Shown here in pieces: positions 22,086 through 30,103 of a stretch of DNA of 34,401 bases. Below the pieces are notes generated by a model that was not told where the DNA came from, did no database searches, and worked only from the letters and a program-made list of their open reading frames with translations. The stretch comes from a virus. The translations under genes and the position numbers were made by a program. The stretch lies in the IMG/VR virus record IMGVR_UViG_3300040856_001660, positions 1-34,401 of that record; one strand, given 5' to 3'. Each line of letters begins with the position of its first letter. Position 1 is the stretch's first letter.

Positions 22086-22687
22086 GCGATCACGTCCTCA
22101 ATGGCTTCGATGGTGAAGGTGCTGAAAAGCCCCGGAGAGGTGGACCAGCCACTGACAGGAGAGGCTAGGCGAAAAATACCTTTTGGCTGGATAAAGGTTA
22201 TCGCAGAATCGTCTACCGGCGACGATCGGAGCTCGGGCACAAAAGAAAGCGTCGACTCATTGATCGGGCCAATGATGAAGGCATCGGCGGTGGCCATTTT
22301 GAGCTCGCCATTCACCTCGAAATAATCACCAGCCCGCACCGAAGAACTGTTTTCATCTCCCCCGGTCCAGTTGTAGGTGTCGAGGGAGTTTCCGGTCTGA
22401 GACGCACCGCGCACTTTCGGCGATCCCACTGCGTCGCCTCTGCGCACAAACCCGTGGTCGTATAGATAGAAATTGGCGGCCGTGCCCTGAACCTTCGCCA
22501 AAAAAGCTTGCATCACTGCCCGTTCTGCGCCACTGAGATTTTGAAAGGTCAGCGTAGCTCGCCAGCGCGTTCCGCCTCGCTGCGCAGTCTGGATTGCCCC
22601 AGTCAACGGCGACACAAACTGCCGAGCGTTGGAGACAATCTCCCAGGAGGAGCTCGTGGGCACGATCGAAGGAAAATCAAGCGGCAT
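22082..22687 (-). CDS. Distal tail protein (Dit/minor tail L-like)
   Basis: The 201-residue protein starts MPLDFPSIVPTSSSWEIVSN and has the galectin-like distal tail pattern, including GGTRWRATLTFQNLSGAERAV and FYLYDHGF. Dit-type proteins form the ring that links the tail tube to the tip. Position directly after the tape measure gene supports the call. It overlaps both neighbours. Confidence 0.72.
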   Translation of the reverse strand: MPLDFPSIVPTSSSWEIVSNARQFVSPLTGAIQTAQRGGTRWRATLTFQNLSGAERAVMQAFLAKVQGTAANFYLYDHGFVRRGDAVGSPKVRGASQTGNSLDTYNWTGGDENSSSVRAGDYFEVNGELKMATADAFIIGPINESTLSFVPELRSSPVDDSAITFIQPKGIFRLASPVSGWSTSPGLFSTFTIEAIEDVIA

Positions 22688-24381
22688 CAGAATCTTCTCC
22701 GCGCAAGCATATCGGCGATCTCGGCTTTCTGCCGGCGGAGCTCAGCCGAGAAAATGACGCGATCCTGCTCTGATGCGCCGCCCGAGATGTTCACCACGGG
22801 CGCATAGCTCAGCCCGCCGCCGCCCAGCTGGTCATTGGGCACCACGGTGCCGGCGCGGCCTGGCACCATGAGCTCAGGTCCACGCTCGCCCACGATGTAG
22901 GGGCGCCCACCCATCACGGTGCCGCCGTCAGCCTTGAACCCGAGAGCGGCGCCGATGCTGCCGAAGATTCCGCCAAGGCCACCGCCAGCCGCACCGCCGC
23001 CAGGGAAAATGCTCTTGAAGGCGTTCATCAGCTGGCTCTTCAGCACCTGCGACGCCATCTCCGTGAGGATATTGGAGAAGGAGCGCATCATGCCCTCCTT
23101 CCCATCCGTGACGCCGCTGATCAGGGCATCGGAAAGATCAGATTGCAGGTCGGCGACTTTGTCCTTTGTGCTCGTCACCACGTCATTGGCTGCGGCAACG
23201 GCTGCGGGCGTATTCTTGGCGATCTCCTCTGCGGTCTTTCTGGCCGCTGCATTGATCTCCTCGAAAGTTTCCATGATCCGCTCAGAGGGCAGGGGAGCCT
23301 CGAGCATTTGAGTGATCTGCTCTCGAATGCGATCAGCCTGGCGGCCGAAGGCGTCACCAAGGCCAGTCATCGCATCAGCTGCGCCACTGATCTCCTCGAA
23401 GCCGAGCACCTTAGCGATGGAATTATATTTCTCGATGAAGAAATCTAGCGTCTTAACGATGCCGGAGGAGCTCCCCATATTTTTGAGGATCATGCTCATG
23501 AGCTCGGCGAAGGCCAGCTGCACGTTTTTCACCACCAAGCGAAGGCCGAGGATCATGTCGCCAAGGAAGCCAAAGGAGCGCGCAACGGCTTGCGCGACTT
23601 TCTGGCCGATGCTGCCAAACTCCTCAGAGTCGAGGGCGGACTGGCGAATCAAGTTGGCGACGCGCTCGATGGACGGGGCCAGGGCCACCGCCAGCTGATT
23701 TCCTAAGCCTTGAAAAACGCCTTTGGTTCGCTCGATGGCGTCGTTTGCTTGCTCAACCTGCGCGGTGTCGACTCGATCCAGGGCCAGGCCCAGTGCCTGC
23801 GCCTCCTCCATCATCTCCTTCAGCGCAGCGGAGCCACCCCCCAGGGTGTTCACCAAAGCCACGCCCTCGGAATCAAAAAGCTTCATTGCGAGACGCACGC
23901 GGTCGGCCTGCGTGCCAACGCCCTGCATAGCGTCGGCCACGATGGCCATTTGCTGATCAAGCGGCAGCTTCACCAGCTGCTTGGCGTCGATGTTGAGCTC
24001 TTCGAGGGCGCCCTTTGCTTCGCCGGTGCCGATGGCGGCTTCTGCCACCCGGCGCGTCATGCGTTGCAGGGCCATGTTCATAGTTTCAGTGCTGACGCCG
24101 GTGATGTTCGCGGCGTGCTGGAGGCCAGCCAGGGCTTCAGTGGTGGCGCCGATCTTGTCAGCAGTCTTGCCGAGGTTGTCGATGCTGTTCATCGACATTT
24201 TTGTGAATGCTGCGGCCGTTCCCGTCAGCGCGGCGACTGCGCCGATGCCGAACTTCCCAAAACGCATCCCGAGCTCATTGACGGATTTTCGCGTCCTGGC
24301 CGCGCTTTCTTGGATTTTTTTGAACGCACCTGCGGTCTTGTCTTTCGCCAGGATTGTCAGGACGGTCTTTTGGTCAGCCAT
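22687..24381 (-). CDS. Tail tape measure protein
   Basis: The 564-residue protein has a long helical, charged N-terminus with TMP motifs (GMRFGKFGIGAVAALTGTAA at about 38-57, TEALAGLQHAANITGVSTET at about 82-101), central hydrophobic segments, and a Gly-rich region near 470-500 typical of TMP C-termini. Length sets tail length; at about 0.15 nm per residue this predicts roughly 85 nm. The start overlaps the stop of the GT reading frame by 8 bases, a coupling seen in lambda-like tail operons. Confidence 0.9.
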   Translation of the reverse strand: MADQKTVLTILAKDKTAGAFKKIQESAARTRKSVNELGMRFGKFGIGAVAALTGTAAAFTKMSMNSIDNLGKTADKIGATTEALAGLQHAANITGVSTETMNMALQRMTRRVAEAAIGTGEAKGALEELNIDAKQLVKLPLDQQMAIVADAMQGVGTQADRVRLAMKLFDSEGVALVNTLGGGSAALKEMMEEAQALGLALDRVDTAQVEQANDAIERTKGVFQGLGNQLAVALAPSIERVANLIRQSALDSEEFGSIGQKVAQAVARSFGFLGDMILGLRLVVKNVQLAFAELMSMILKNMGSSSGIVKTLDFFIEKYNSIAKVLGFEEISGAADAMTGLGDAFGRQADRIREQITQMLEAPLPSERIMETFEEINAAARKTAEEIAKNTPAAVAAANDVVTSTKDKVADLQSDLSDALISGVTDGKEGMMRSFSNILTEMASQVLKSQLMNAFKSIFPGGGAAGGGLGGIFGSIGAALGFKADGGTVMGGRPYIVGERGPELMVPGRAGTVVPNDQLGGGGLSYAPVVNISGGASEQDRVIFSAELRRQKAEIADMLARRRF

Positions 24382-24855
24382 TCTTTTCCCGCCTCATCTC
24401 AAACCAAGCCGCCCAGCCAAGAAACTCCCTGTAGTCCATCTGGCGAATCTCCCCGACCGTTTTGTGCAAATGCTCAGCCAGGGCAAACTGCATTTGCAGG
24501 TCGGGGTCGCCCCTTAGTTTCCCGCCACGTCCTCCGCGCTGGCATCGTCGGCGTTGATCTCGCCCACGATACGCGCCAGCACGTCAGGGTCGACGCTTCG
24601 GAGCAGCTCGGTCTTTTCGATCTTGCGAAAGACCGGCCGCCCCTCCCCGTCGATCAGGCGGTGCACCAGCGTCATCACCATGGCCTCGGCGCTCTTGCCG
24701 GCGTTCGCGAGCTCCATGATCTCCCCGAGATTGTGGAGGCTGATACCCGGTCGAATGTAGACCGTCGCCTCCCACTCGGGGATTTGGAGCTCACGCGGCT
24801 CGGCGCTGAGTTTGGCCTTGTAATGGCTCTTTGCCCTCTCCAGCAAAGTGCTCAT
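24374..24855 (-). CDS. Tail assembly chaperone G-T fusion by -1 ribosomal frameshift
   Basis: The G frame (24855 to 24517) is continued after a -1 shift on the GGGAAAC heptamer at 24523-24517. This adds 47 codons (L-R-G-D-P-D..., ending in MRREKNG at a TGA at 24376-24374), giving about 160 residues. The added part has no good start codon of its own near its beginning, and resembles the T-domain family (LAEHLHKTVGEIRQMDYREF). G and GT chaperones ratio-control tail tube assembly on the tape measure protein. The slip site and in-frame continuation are seen; use of the shift in vivo is inferred. Confidence 0.85.
24514..24855 (-). CDS. Tail assembly chaperone G
   Basis: The 113-residue zero-frame product begins MSTLLERAKSHYKAKLSAEP and has the typical EWEATVYIRPGISL segment and acidic helical C-terminus. 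It ends at a TAA that sits directly after the slip heptamer. G-type chaperones bind the tape measure with GT so that tail tube subunits can polymerise. It overlaps the tail tube gene by one base (TGATG). Confidence 0.82.
   Translation of the reverse strand: MSTLLERAKSHYKAKLSAEPRELQIPEWEATVYIRPGISLHNLGEIMELANAGKSAEAMVMTLVHRLIDGEGRPVFRKIEKTELLRSVDPDVLARIVGEINADDASAEDVAGN
24517..24523 (-). other. Programmed -1 frameshift slippery heptamer GGGAAAC
   Basis: Read on the minus strand the codons are GCG GGA AAC TAA, giving the canonical heptamer G GGA AAC in correct phase for -1 slippage. Three bases later a short GGGG-CGA-CCCC hairpin begins, followed by CTGCA/TGCAG. These could stimulate slippage. 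After the shift the frame stays open to the TGA at 24376-24374. Confidence 0.85.
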
Positions 24856-25247
24856 CAGGCCACCGTGGACTCAGACAGTGCGCCGGTGCCTTGCAGGCTG
24901 ATGGAAGCCTCGACCAGGCCATCAAAGGCTGCCGTGCGGCTCACCTCGGTGACGATCGCGGTGCCGGTGTAATAGGTGTCGCCAGAGGTGTCGCCCTCGG
25001 GATACACGTTAAAGGTCACCTCGGCGCCGATGGTCAGTGCACCCTGGCCGGTGGCGTCCGTCTCGTCCCAGAAAACGTCCATGCTACCCGTGAACGTGGT
25101 GAGGCTAGATTTGTAGGTGCGCGCCGTGTCGCCCATTGCCGTGTCCTCGAGCGTGTCAGCGCTCTCGGCGATGGTCCAAGTGCGAACCTCGGAAACGGTG
25201 TTGGCGCCGACCTTGACGACGCCTTCGCTGCCCTTGTGAGTTGCCAT
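24855..25247 (-). CDS. Major tail (tube) protein
   Basis: The 130-residue beta-rich protein begins MATHKGSEGVVKVGANTVSE and has repeating strand-loop units (TAMGDTARTYKSSLTTFTGS, EVTFNVYPEGDTSGDTYYTG). This is the size of a tail tube core without an added Ig domain; lambda V has an extra C-terminal domain and is 246 aa. It lies directly upstream of the G/GT chaperone genes, which handle it. Confidence 0.82.
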   Translation of the reverse strand: MATHKGSEGVVKVGANTVSEVRTWTIAESADTLEDTAMGDTARTYKSSLTTFTGSMDVFWDETDATGQGALTIGAEVTFNVYPEGDTSGDTYYTGTAIVTEVSRTAAFDGLVEASISLQGTGALSESTVA

Positions 25248-25249
25248 GC

Positions 25250-25411
25250 TTATTCCTCCAGTGCCACGGGGGCGTCATCGTCAGCCGGGGGTTCCGGCAC
25301 TTCAGCGGGCTCGGCCACCACGGCCCAGCCCTTCGATTCCATCAATTCTACCTTATCTGCGCGAACGCGGATAACAGTCGCCGCGCCATCACTCATCTCG
25401 ATCAGGGTCAT
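25250..25411 (-). CDS. Small acidic tail-module protein (53 aa)
   Basis: A 53-codon frame starts after GAGGTGGGAG and overlaps the tail terminator stop in an ATGA. The protein has a short beta part (MTLIEMSDGAATVIRVRADK), then SKGWAVVAEPAEVP and an acidic, proline-rich tail (PADDDAPVALEE). Position between the tail terminator and tail tube genes is reminiscent of small connector or chaperone proteins. The coupled start argues that it is real; no family recognised. Confidence 0.6.
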   Translation of the reverse strand: MTLIEMSDGAATVIRVRADKVELMESKGWAVVAEPAEVPEPPADDDAPVALEE

Positions 25412-25851
25412 GCTCCCACCTCCACGTCATTTTCGAGCGTCACATAGTCGACCTCGACGGTGAGCGTTGCTCGAGCCACCGGCTGGTCGCCGTCGCCACT
25501 GAAGTCGCTATCGAAGGCGGTGATGCGCGTATCTTTCGCGTTGCCGCCTCGAGTGCGGTCAGCGTAGAGCGCCTCCTCAATTTCCACACAAATGGCGTCG
25601 AGGGTGTCGTCATAGCCGGTGACGGCCTTTGCGTACACGTCCACGCTCACGCTCAGCGTCCTGATCTGAGTGCGCGGGGGATTGATCGTCGCGTAGTCGG
25701 TCGCCTCAGAGCTCGTGTATATAGCAAGGCCGGGCAAGCGATCCTCGGCGATGGGATAGACGCGGGTTTGATAGACGTTGGCGCCGGTGGTCGCCAGCCC
25801 CGTCAGCGTCGTCTCGATGTCATCGCGGATCAGTTTGCGGACGTGTGCCAT
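25408..25851 (-). CDS. Tail terminator protein (GpU-like)
   Basis: The 147-residue protein begins MAHVRKLIRDDIETTLTG and has the U-like core pattern (LPGLAIYTSSEATDY, TLSVSVDVYAKAVTGYDDTLDAICVEIEEAL). GpU-type proteins stop tail tube growth and help head joining. The gene sits between the head-tail joining and tail tube genes as in lambda, but without Z beside it. It overlaps both neighbours. Confidence 0.75.
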   Translation of the reverse strand: MAHVRKLIRDDIETTLTGLATTGANVYQTRVYPIAEDRLPGLAIYTSSEATDYATINPPRTQIRTLSVSVDVYAKAVTGYDDTLDAICVEIEEALYADRTRGGNAKDTRITAFDSDFSGDGDQPVARATLTVEVDYVTLENDVEVGA

Positions 25852-26159
25852 CAGGGCGCCTCGAGCATCATCTCGGTGATCCCCGTGCCGTCAGGCATCA
25901 CCACGCGGATCGTATAGGTCACGCCGTCGATGGCCAGGGTGGCGCCCTCGGTGGCGCCGCTTACGTCGGCGGTGCGTGCGGTGACTCGGGGCTGCGTGAC
26001 AGCAAATGTTGAACCACCCCCAACGTCAACGGCCTCATAGGCATTATCGAAGATGACGGTGACAGCAGTCGACGCCCCTCCTCCAGCAGGAGTGAAAGTC
26101 GCAGCCACTCCAAAGTCAGCGAGGAGGAGCGCTCGGTCATCAGCAGTCTCGACGGCCAT
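25851..26159 (-). CDS. Head-tail joining protein (FII-like)
   Basis: The 102-residue beta-rich protein begins MAVETADDRALLLADFGVAATFTP. Its sequence pattern (DFGVAATF...IFDNAYEAVDVGGG, TYTIRVVMPDGTG) matches GpFII-like head-tail joining proteins, which seal the connector. It overlaps the flanking genes by one base each. Confidence 0.72.
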   Translation of the reverse strand: MAVETADDRALLLADFGVAATFTPAGGGASTAVTVIFDNAYEAVDVGGGSTFAVTQPRVTARTADVSGATEGATLAIDGVTYTIRVVMPDGTGITEMMLEAP

Positions 26160-26377
26160 CAGCCATCCTCGGTTTTACGCGGACGCCCACGGCGTCGCGG
26201 CTTCGTTTCTTCGCTGAGGCCCAGTGCGCGATCTGCCACCGGCGCCTCCTCGGCGTGCGGCGCCACGCGCCCCATCGCCATCAATTCTCTGGCTTCGACA
26301 TCATCGAGCTCGACCAGTGCGCCCATCTTGCGGACCCGGCCAGCTGCTACGGTGTTGCGGAGCACTTTATATTGCAT
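26159..26377 (-). CDS. Small head-tail module protein with AT-hook-like end (72 aa)
   Basis: The N-terminal half (MQYKVLRNTVAAGRVRKMGALVEL) fits the small SH3-like/DUF7302-type proteins found after capsid genes. The C-terminus is RRRGRPRKTEDG, a near-perfect AT-hook (GRP core with flanking Arg/Lys). TerS also ends in a GRPRK motif. This suggests DNA contact during packaging or head completion; the domain name is inference. GGAGG is just upstream of the start. Confidence 0.55.
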   Translation of the reverse strand: MQYKVLRNTVAAGRVRKMGALVELDDVEARELMAMGRVAPHAEEAPVADRALGLSEETKPRRRGRPRKTEDG

Positions 26378-26395
26378 CTTTCCTCCAGAGGATCA

Positions 26396-26413
26396 GGCCC
26401 CCCGGAGGGGGCC
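26396..26413 (-). terminator. Strong GC hairpin after the capsid gene
   Basis: A perfect 7-bp GGCCCCC/GGGGGCC stem with a 4-base TCCG loop (minus strand) lies 20 bases after the capsid stop. It lacks a T tract, so it may be an inefficient terminator or an mRNA end-stabilising or processing structure that lifts capsid over downstream expression. Stem seen; role inferred. Confidence 0.5.
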
Positions 26414-26432
26414 GTCACCTTAGTGCTTAGGC

Positions 26433-28883
26433 TTAGCTGCCGCCGTCGTTGCCGAGGCAGAAGCTCACAGCGTTGCGCACTGCCACGTCGCAGCTCTGGA
26501 GAGCCACCACGCGCACGGTGCCGCTGGTGCTGGCGGTGTAGGGGTCGACCACGATGTCGAGGCCGCCGAACATACCGACCAGAAGGTCGCTGAAGTTGCC
26601 GAAGTAGGCGTCGCCGGAGGCTGCCTGGTTGGACACGATGGCGCGGTAGCCATTGATCGTGCCGCCGGGCTCGACCACAAACTGAGCCGTATTGCTGGCC
26701 TTCTCGGTGGTCTTGAGTGCGCCGTACATAGCCGCGCCCATGATGTAGGCCAGATTGCCGAGGAGCGCGTTGTCCTCTGCGACCTTGGTTTCCATATCAA
26801 CCACCTGAGCGAAGGTCGGCACGAGATCAGGAGCGGTTCCGAAGTCAACGGTGTTGATGCCGGAGGTGTTCTTGATCCCGGTGGGCTGGCCGCTGGAGCC
26901 GCTGCCGGCGAGCGCGCCAAGGTCGATTGCGAGAGCAATGGCCTGTGCGAGATCGTCGCGGATCAGGGCCTCAACGTCGAGGCTCGACTGGATGAGCAGC
27001 TGACGGGTGACGTCCGTGTGAGCACCGAGGGTTTTCGGCGTCATGGACACGGACCCCACGGTCATCTCGGACTCAGCAGAAGCCCCACCTTCCGTTGCAA
27101 TCCACCCTGCGGCAGCTGCTGCGGTTTTCTTGGGGATCTTCACGTCGCCGGAGAGGCCGTTGAGCATCCGGGCGCCGGCTTGCATGACAGAGCTCGAGTT
27201 GCGGAGCACGTCGATGAAGTCGCCACCACGGAAGTCGTCGGTGAACAGAGCAGCCTCGTCGGCGCTGTTCAGATCACGCTTCCAAGTGCGGAGCACTTCG
27301 GCCGGGAGCAGGATGCCCTGAGCGGCGCGGCCATACTGCTCGGCAGCGGCGCGGGAGCACTCAAACTCGAACGCAGCGGCTTCTTGAGCGCGGCGGTCGG
27401 TCGGGTTAGCGAGAGCGTGAATGGCACGGATGATGGAGAAGCGCTGCTGCTCCTTCTTGGTCATGCCAATCTCTTGGGCCTCGAGGGCGCGCTCGGAGCC
27501 GATCACTTCGAGAAGCTCACCACGGAACTCTTCGACGCTCTTGCCCTCTGCGATTGCCTTGCGAGCCATCTCGCCTTGATTGTGCCGAGCACCGAGCTCG
27601 ACGATTTGCGCAGCACTGCGCTGTGCGGCTTTGCGGGCTTCCGCCTCGACTGCCGCGATGTCCACTTGATCGGTCATGATGACCTCCTTGGGATTATTGG
27701 ACTCTACGGTGATTTGAGGAACGTGCCCGCTGCGACCAACGCCGACTGTCACGTCAGCGGGGATCGAAACGATGCTTGCCTCGACGGGGCGCCAGGACTT
27801 GGCCACATAGGTGTCCTTGTCCTTGCGCTCCAGCTTGTTGATGGCGTAGCCGATTGAGACATTCGCACGGATACCGTCCACCACATCATCGAAGACCTCG
27901 CGGGCCAGTGGGCCTTTTCCAAAGCGCACCGTCGCACGGAGTCGCCGTGCCGAGCCATCAAGGTCAACCGATTCAATAACGCCAATTTGCTGCTCGGGGT
28001 CGTGATCGAGCAGAAGCGGGGCGCGTCCGCTGTTCAGAAAACTTAGGTCAATCGCGTCTTCGGAATGCTCCAGCACCTCGATGCCGAAGCTGCGCTCGAC
28101 CGGCTCCTCGGAGGAAACAGCCATGCGCACCCGGCGCTCGTCAGCGTTGACGGCGCCAGCCTCGAGCTCCATAGCCCGATGCACCACCTCGGGCGCTGCC
28201 TTGCGCTCCTCCTCCATGTTGCCGCGATCCTCCGCCGGCTCGATGGGGTCGATCTTCGTCAGGGTCGAGAAGCGATGACCCACCATCACGTCGGAGGGCT
28301 GGCCTTCGCTGTCGAAGATGCGAATCAGGGCAGCGGGATCATCGGGCTCTCCGTTGATCACCACGTCAGTGTCGGGCACCTCGATCTGGCCATCGCGCAC
28401 GATTTCCTCGATCTGGCCCCGGGCCGTTCCGCCAGCACTGTCCCAGCGAACGAAATCGCCGATGCTGAGCTCGTCAGGTTCTGCGCGTTCCATGGCAGAT
28501 GCCTCCTCAGTATTTTCGTCATTATAACCGCGATCCGCATCATCTGCGGCATCCATACGCTCGACAATGTTATCGGCCCAGGTCTTGCCCGCGTCGCCGC
28601 CCCAGAGGGCCCACGCGATGCGCCCAGCGCTCGGATAGCCCTCCTCGCCGGGGCTGAAGCCTTCGCCCTGCTTATCCACCTCATGACGCGCAAAAAACGA
28701 TTTCATGCGCTTCACGGTGTCTAGGCTGAGGCTCTCGCGGTTGCTGATGTCTCGAGCTCGAGCCACGCCCACCTCGGTGCCGCCGCGCCCGTACTCCTCG
28801 CGCCACTCCAGGCCTCGCCTTGCCTCGGCCACCATCCCATCGGTGGGGGTGGTGCTTATCTCGACGCCTTTATAAGTGGCCAT
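26433..28883 (-). CDS. Prohead protease-major capsid protein fusion (HK97 fold)
   Basis: The 816-residue protein joins up to four modules. Residues 5-110 are a phage N-terminal domain (RRGLEWREEYGRGGT, RIAWALWGGDAGKTW). Residues 135-212 are an HVA1/DUF2945-like domain. Residues 255-390 are an HK97-type prohead protease with H294 in LLLDHD and S343 in NVSIGY, probably with E368. From about 403 onward it is a delta domain plus HK97 capsid (LLPAEVLRTWKRDL, then GWIATEGG, QPTGIKNTSG). The protease should mature its own chain. Strong ribosome binding sites precede two internal ATGs (M131 and M403), so separate shorter products are likely. Confidence 0.9.
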   Translation of the reverse strand: MATYKGVEISTTPTDGMVAEARRGLEWREEYGRGGTEVGVARARDISNRESLSLDTVKRMKSFFARHEVDKQGEGFSPGEEGYPSAGRIAWALWGGDAGKTWADNIVERMDAADDADRGYNDENTEEASAMERAEPDELSIGDFVRWDSAGGTARGQIEEIVRDGQIEVPDTDVVINGEPDDPAALIRIFDSEGQPSDVMVGHRFSTLTKIDPIEPAEDRGNMEEERKAAPEVVHRAMELEAGAVNADERRVRMAVSSEEPVERSFGIEVLEHSEDAIDLSFLNSGRAPLLLDHDPEQQIGVIESVDLDGSARRLRATVRFGKGPLAREVFDDVVDGIRANVSIGYAINKLERKDKDTYVAKSWRPVEASIVSIPADVTVGVGRSGHVPQITVESNNPKEVIMTDQVDIAAVEAEARKAAQRSAAQIVELGARHNQGEMARKAIAEGKSVEEFRGELLEVIGSERALEAQEIGMTKKEQQRFSIIRAIHALANPTDRRAQEAAAFEFECSRAAAEQYGRAAQGILLPAEVLRTWKRDLNSADEAALFTDDFRGGDFIDVLRNSSSVMQAGARMLNGLSGDVKIPKKTAAAAAGWIATEGGASAESEMTVGSVSMTPKTLGAHTDVTRQLLIQSSLDVEALIRDDLAQAIALAIDLGALAGSGSSGQPTGIKNTSGINTVDFGTAPDLVPTFAQVVDMETKVAEDNALLGNLAYIMGAAMYGALKTTEKASNTAQFVVEPGGTINGYRAIVSNQAASGDAYFGNFSDLLVGMFGGLDIVVDPYTASTSGTVRVVALQSCDVAVRNAVSFCLGNDGGS
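27675..27689 (-). promoter_or_regulatory. Internal ribosome binding site for the capsid domain
   Basis: Inside the fusion gene AAGGAGG (27689-27683) lies 5 bases before an in-frame ATG (27677-27675), encoding M403 of the fusion. This is as strong as any ribosome binding site in the window. It would yield a 414-residue protein starting MTDQVDIAAVEAEARK, the usual beginning of a capsid delta domain. Confidence 0.75.
28491..28506 (-). promoter_or_regulatory. Internal ribosome binding site before protease half
   Basis: GGAGG (28506-28502) lies 8 bases before an in-frame ATG (28493-28491), M131 of the fusion, within GAGGAGGC. It could start a product lacking the first domain and comprising HVA1-like, protease and capsid regions. 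Weaker support than the M403 site. Confidence 0.5.
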
Positions 28884-28890
28884 AAATCAC

Positions 28891-29811
28891 CTATGCGAAG
28901 GTCACGGTATCGGACGCGCCGGCGGCAGTCACTTCATACACGTTATAGCCGGCGGGGGTGTGAAGAGTGTGAGTAACTCCAGCGCTAAAGGTGGCCGTCA
29001 CGGTGTCAGGGACGCGGATGATGACGACGCCAGAGCCGCCTGCGGCACCAGTGCCAGAGATCCCACCCCCTGCTCCACCACCGCCTCCGGTATTTGCAGT
29101 ACCAGCCGTGCCAGAAACCACGGCACCACCAGCTCCCCCACCGCCAAGGCCGCCAGCGCCGCCAGCATGGGAAAAAGAGCTACCGCCCCCACCGCCTGCA
29201 CGGTAAATACCAACACCAGTGATGTAGGACTGAACGCCGTCACCGCCATTACCAGCTCGGACGCTGGTGACCGAATTTCCGCCAACTTGAGCGGCACCGC
29301 CACCACCACCACCGTGATAGGTATAGCCGCCAGCATTGCTGCCTGCGCCACCGTTAAAGCCTTGATCCGCAGTGCCCGTACCAATGTTTGTTCCGCCAGC
29401 GTCTCCACCACCACCAGAACCACCGTTGTTGTCTCCGACCGGCGTTCCAGCACCTGCACCACCTCCGCCACCGCCGATAGAGACAATGGTGTCGAAGGTT
29501 GAATCGCTTCCAGGGTTGCCGTAAGGCGCAGGGCTCGTGGTATGAGGTTCAGCCGCGCCGCCAGCACCAACCGTGATGGTGTACGCTGTGCCTAAAGCAA
29601 TGCTTAGCGCAGATTCAGCAGCCGCGCCGCCGCCAGAAGATTCACCCGTGACAGACGAGCGGTAGCCACCAGCACCGCCGCCACCGTTGTGGCGCGTTGA
29701 ACCGCCACCTGCGCCAGCGATAACAAGGTACTCGGCGACAAAATCAGGAACACCCCGAGCCCGCCTCACCGGCCCCCGAAGCCCTCGAATTGGCGAGAGG
29801 CCGTTAAGCAT
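28891..29811 (-). CDS. Glycine-rich adhesin paralogue in the head module
   Basis: The 306-residue protein begins MLNGLSPIRGLRGPVRRARG, then has YLVIAGAGGGS, the GGYRSSVTGESSGGGA segment shared with the fibre at 15995-17329, about 180 residues of Gly-rich repeats, and the cap VTATFSAGVTHTLHTPAG...AAGASDTVTFA. By family it is a polyglycine-II-type surface adhesin. It is out of place: it lies between the portal and capsid genes instead of with the tail fibres. A head fibre or capsid-attached adhesin is a reasonable inference. It overlaps the upstream gene by 8 bases. Confidence 0.68.
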   Translation of the reverse strand: MLNGLSPIRGLRGPVRRARGVPDFVAEYLVIAGAGGGSTRHNGGGGAGGYRSSVTGESSGGGAAAESALSIALGTAYTITVGAGGAAEPHTTSPAPYGNPGSDSTFDTIVSIGGGGGGAGAGTPVGDNNGGSGGGGDAGGTNIGTGTADQGFNGGAGSNAGGYTYHGGGGGGAAQVGGNSVTSVRAGNGGDGVQSYITGVGIYRAGGGGGSSFSHAGGAGGLGGGGAGGAVVSGTAGTANTGGGGGAGGGISGTGAAGGSGVVIIRVPDTVTATFSAGVTHTLHTPAGYNVYEVTAAGASDTVTFA

Positions 29812-30100
29812 GGCTGACCATCACCCGAGCAGCGCCGCCGGACTCGTTCCCGGGGTAGGCGTAGACGCGATTGGCCCCCGCGACGCCCGGAAAGAGATCG
29901 GACAGGGAAGCATTGGCCTCGCCCTCGGCGAAGTCATAGATGATCGAGCCCGTGGTATCGGTCGGAGCCGAGGCACCCACGGTGGCCTTGATATAGACGA
30001 AGTTTTGGCTCAGCACCTGAAAGGTCAGCGAGCTCACGTCGGAGTTGGTGAGCAGCGTCCAAGTGTCCGCCGCGATGTCGATGTTGGTGTTTTGGGCCAT
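29804..30100 (-). CDS. Virion surface protein, adaptor for the adhesin (98 aa)
   Basis: This beta-rich protein begins MAQNTNIDIAADTWTLLTNS and contains VYIKATVGASAPTDTTGSI and LFPGVAGANRVYAY. Proteins with this sequence pattern occur near fibres of many phages. Its coupling to the glycine-rich adhesin gene suggests it attaches that adhesin to the virion. It lies 3 bases downstream of the portal stop. Confidence 0.58.
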   Translation of the reverse strand: MAQNTNIDIAADTWTLLTNSDVSSLTFQVLSQNFVYIKATVGASAPTDTTGSIIYDFAEGEANASLSDLFPGVAGANRVYAYPGNESGGAARVMVSHA

Positions 30101-30103
30101 GAA

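Noticed and set aside
23710-24972. Long plus-strand open frame opposite the tape measure, chaperone and tail tube genes
   Set aside because: It is antisense to well-supported tail genes, has no ribosome binding site and reads as His/Leu/Arg-rich nonsense typical of a GC-rich shadow frame.
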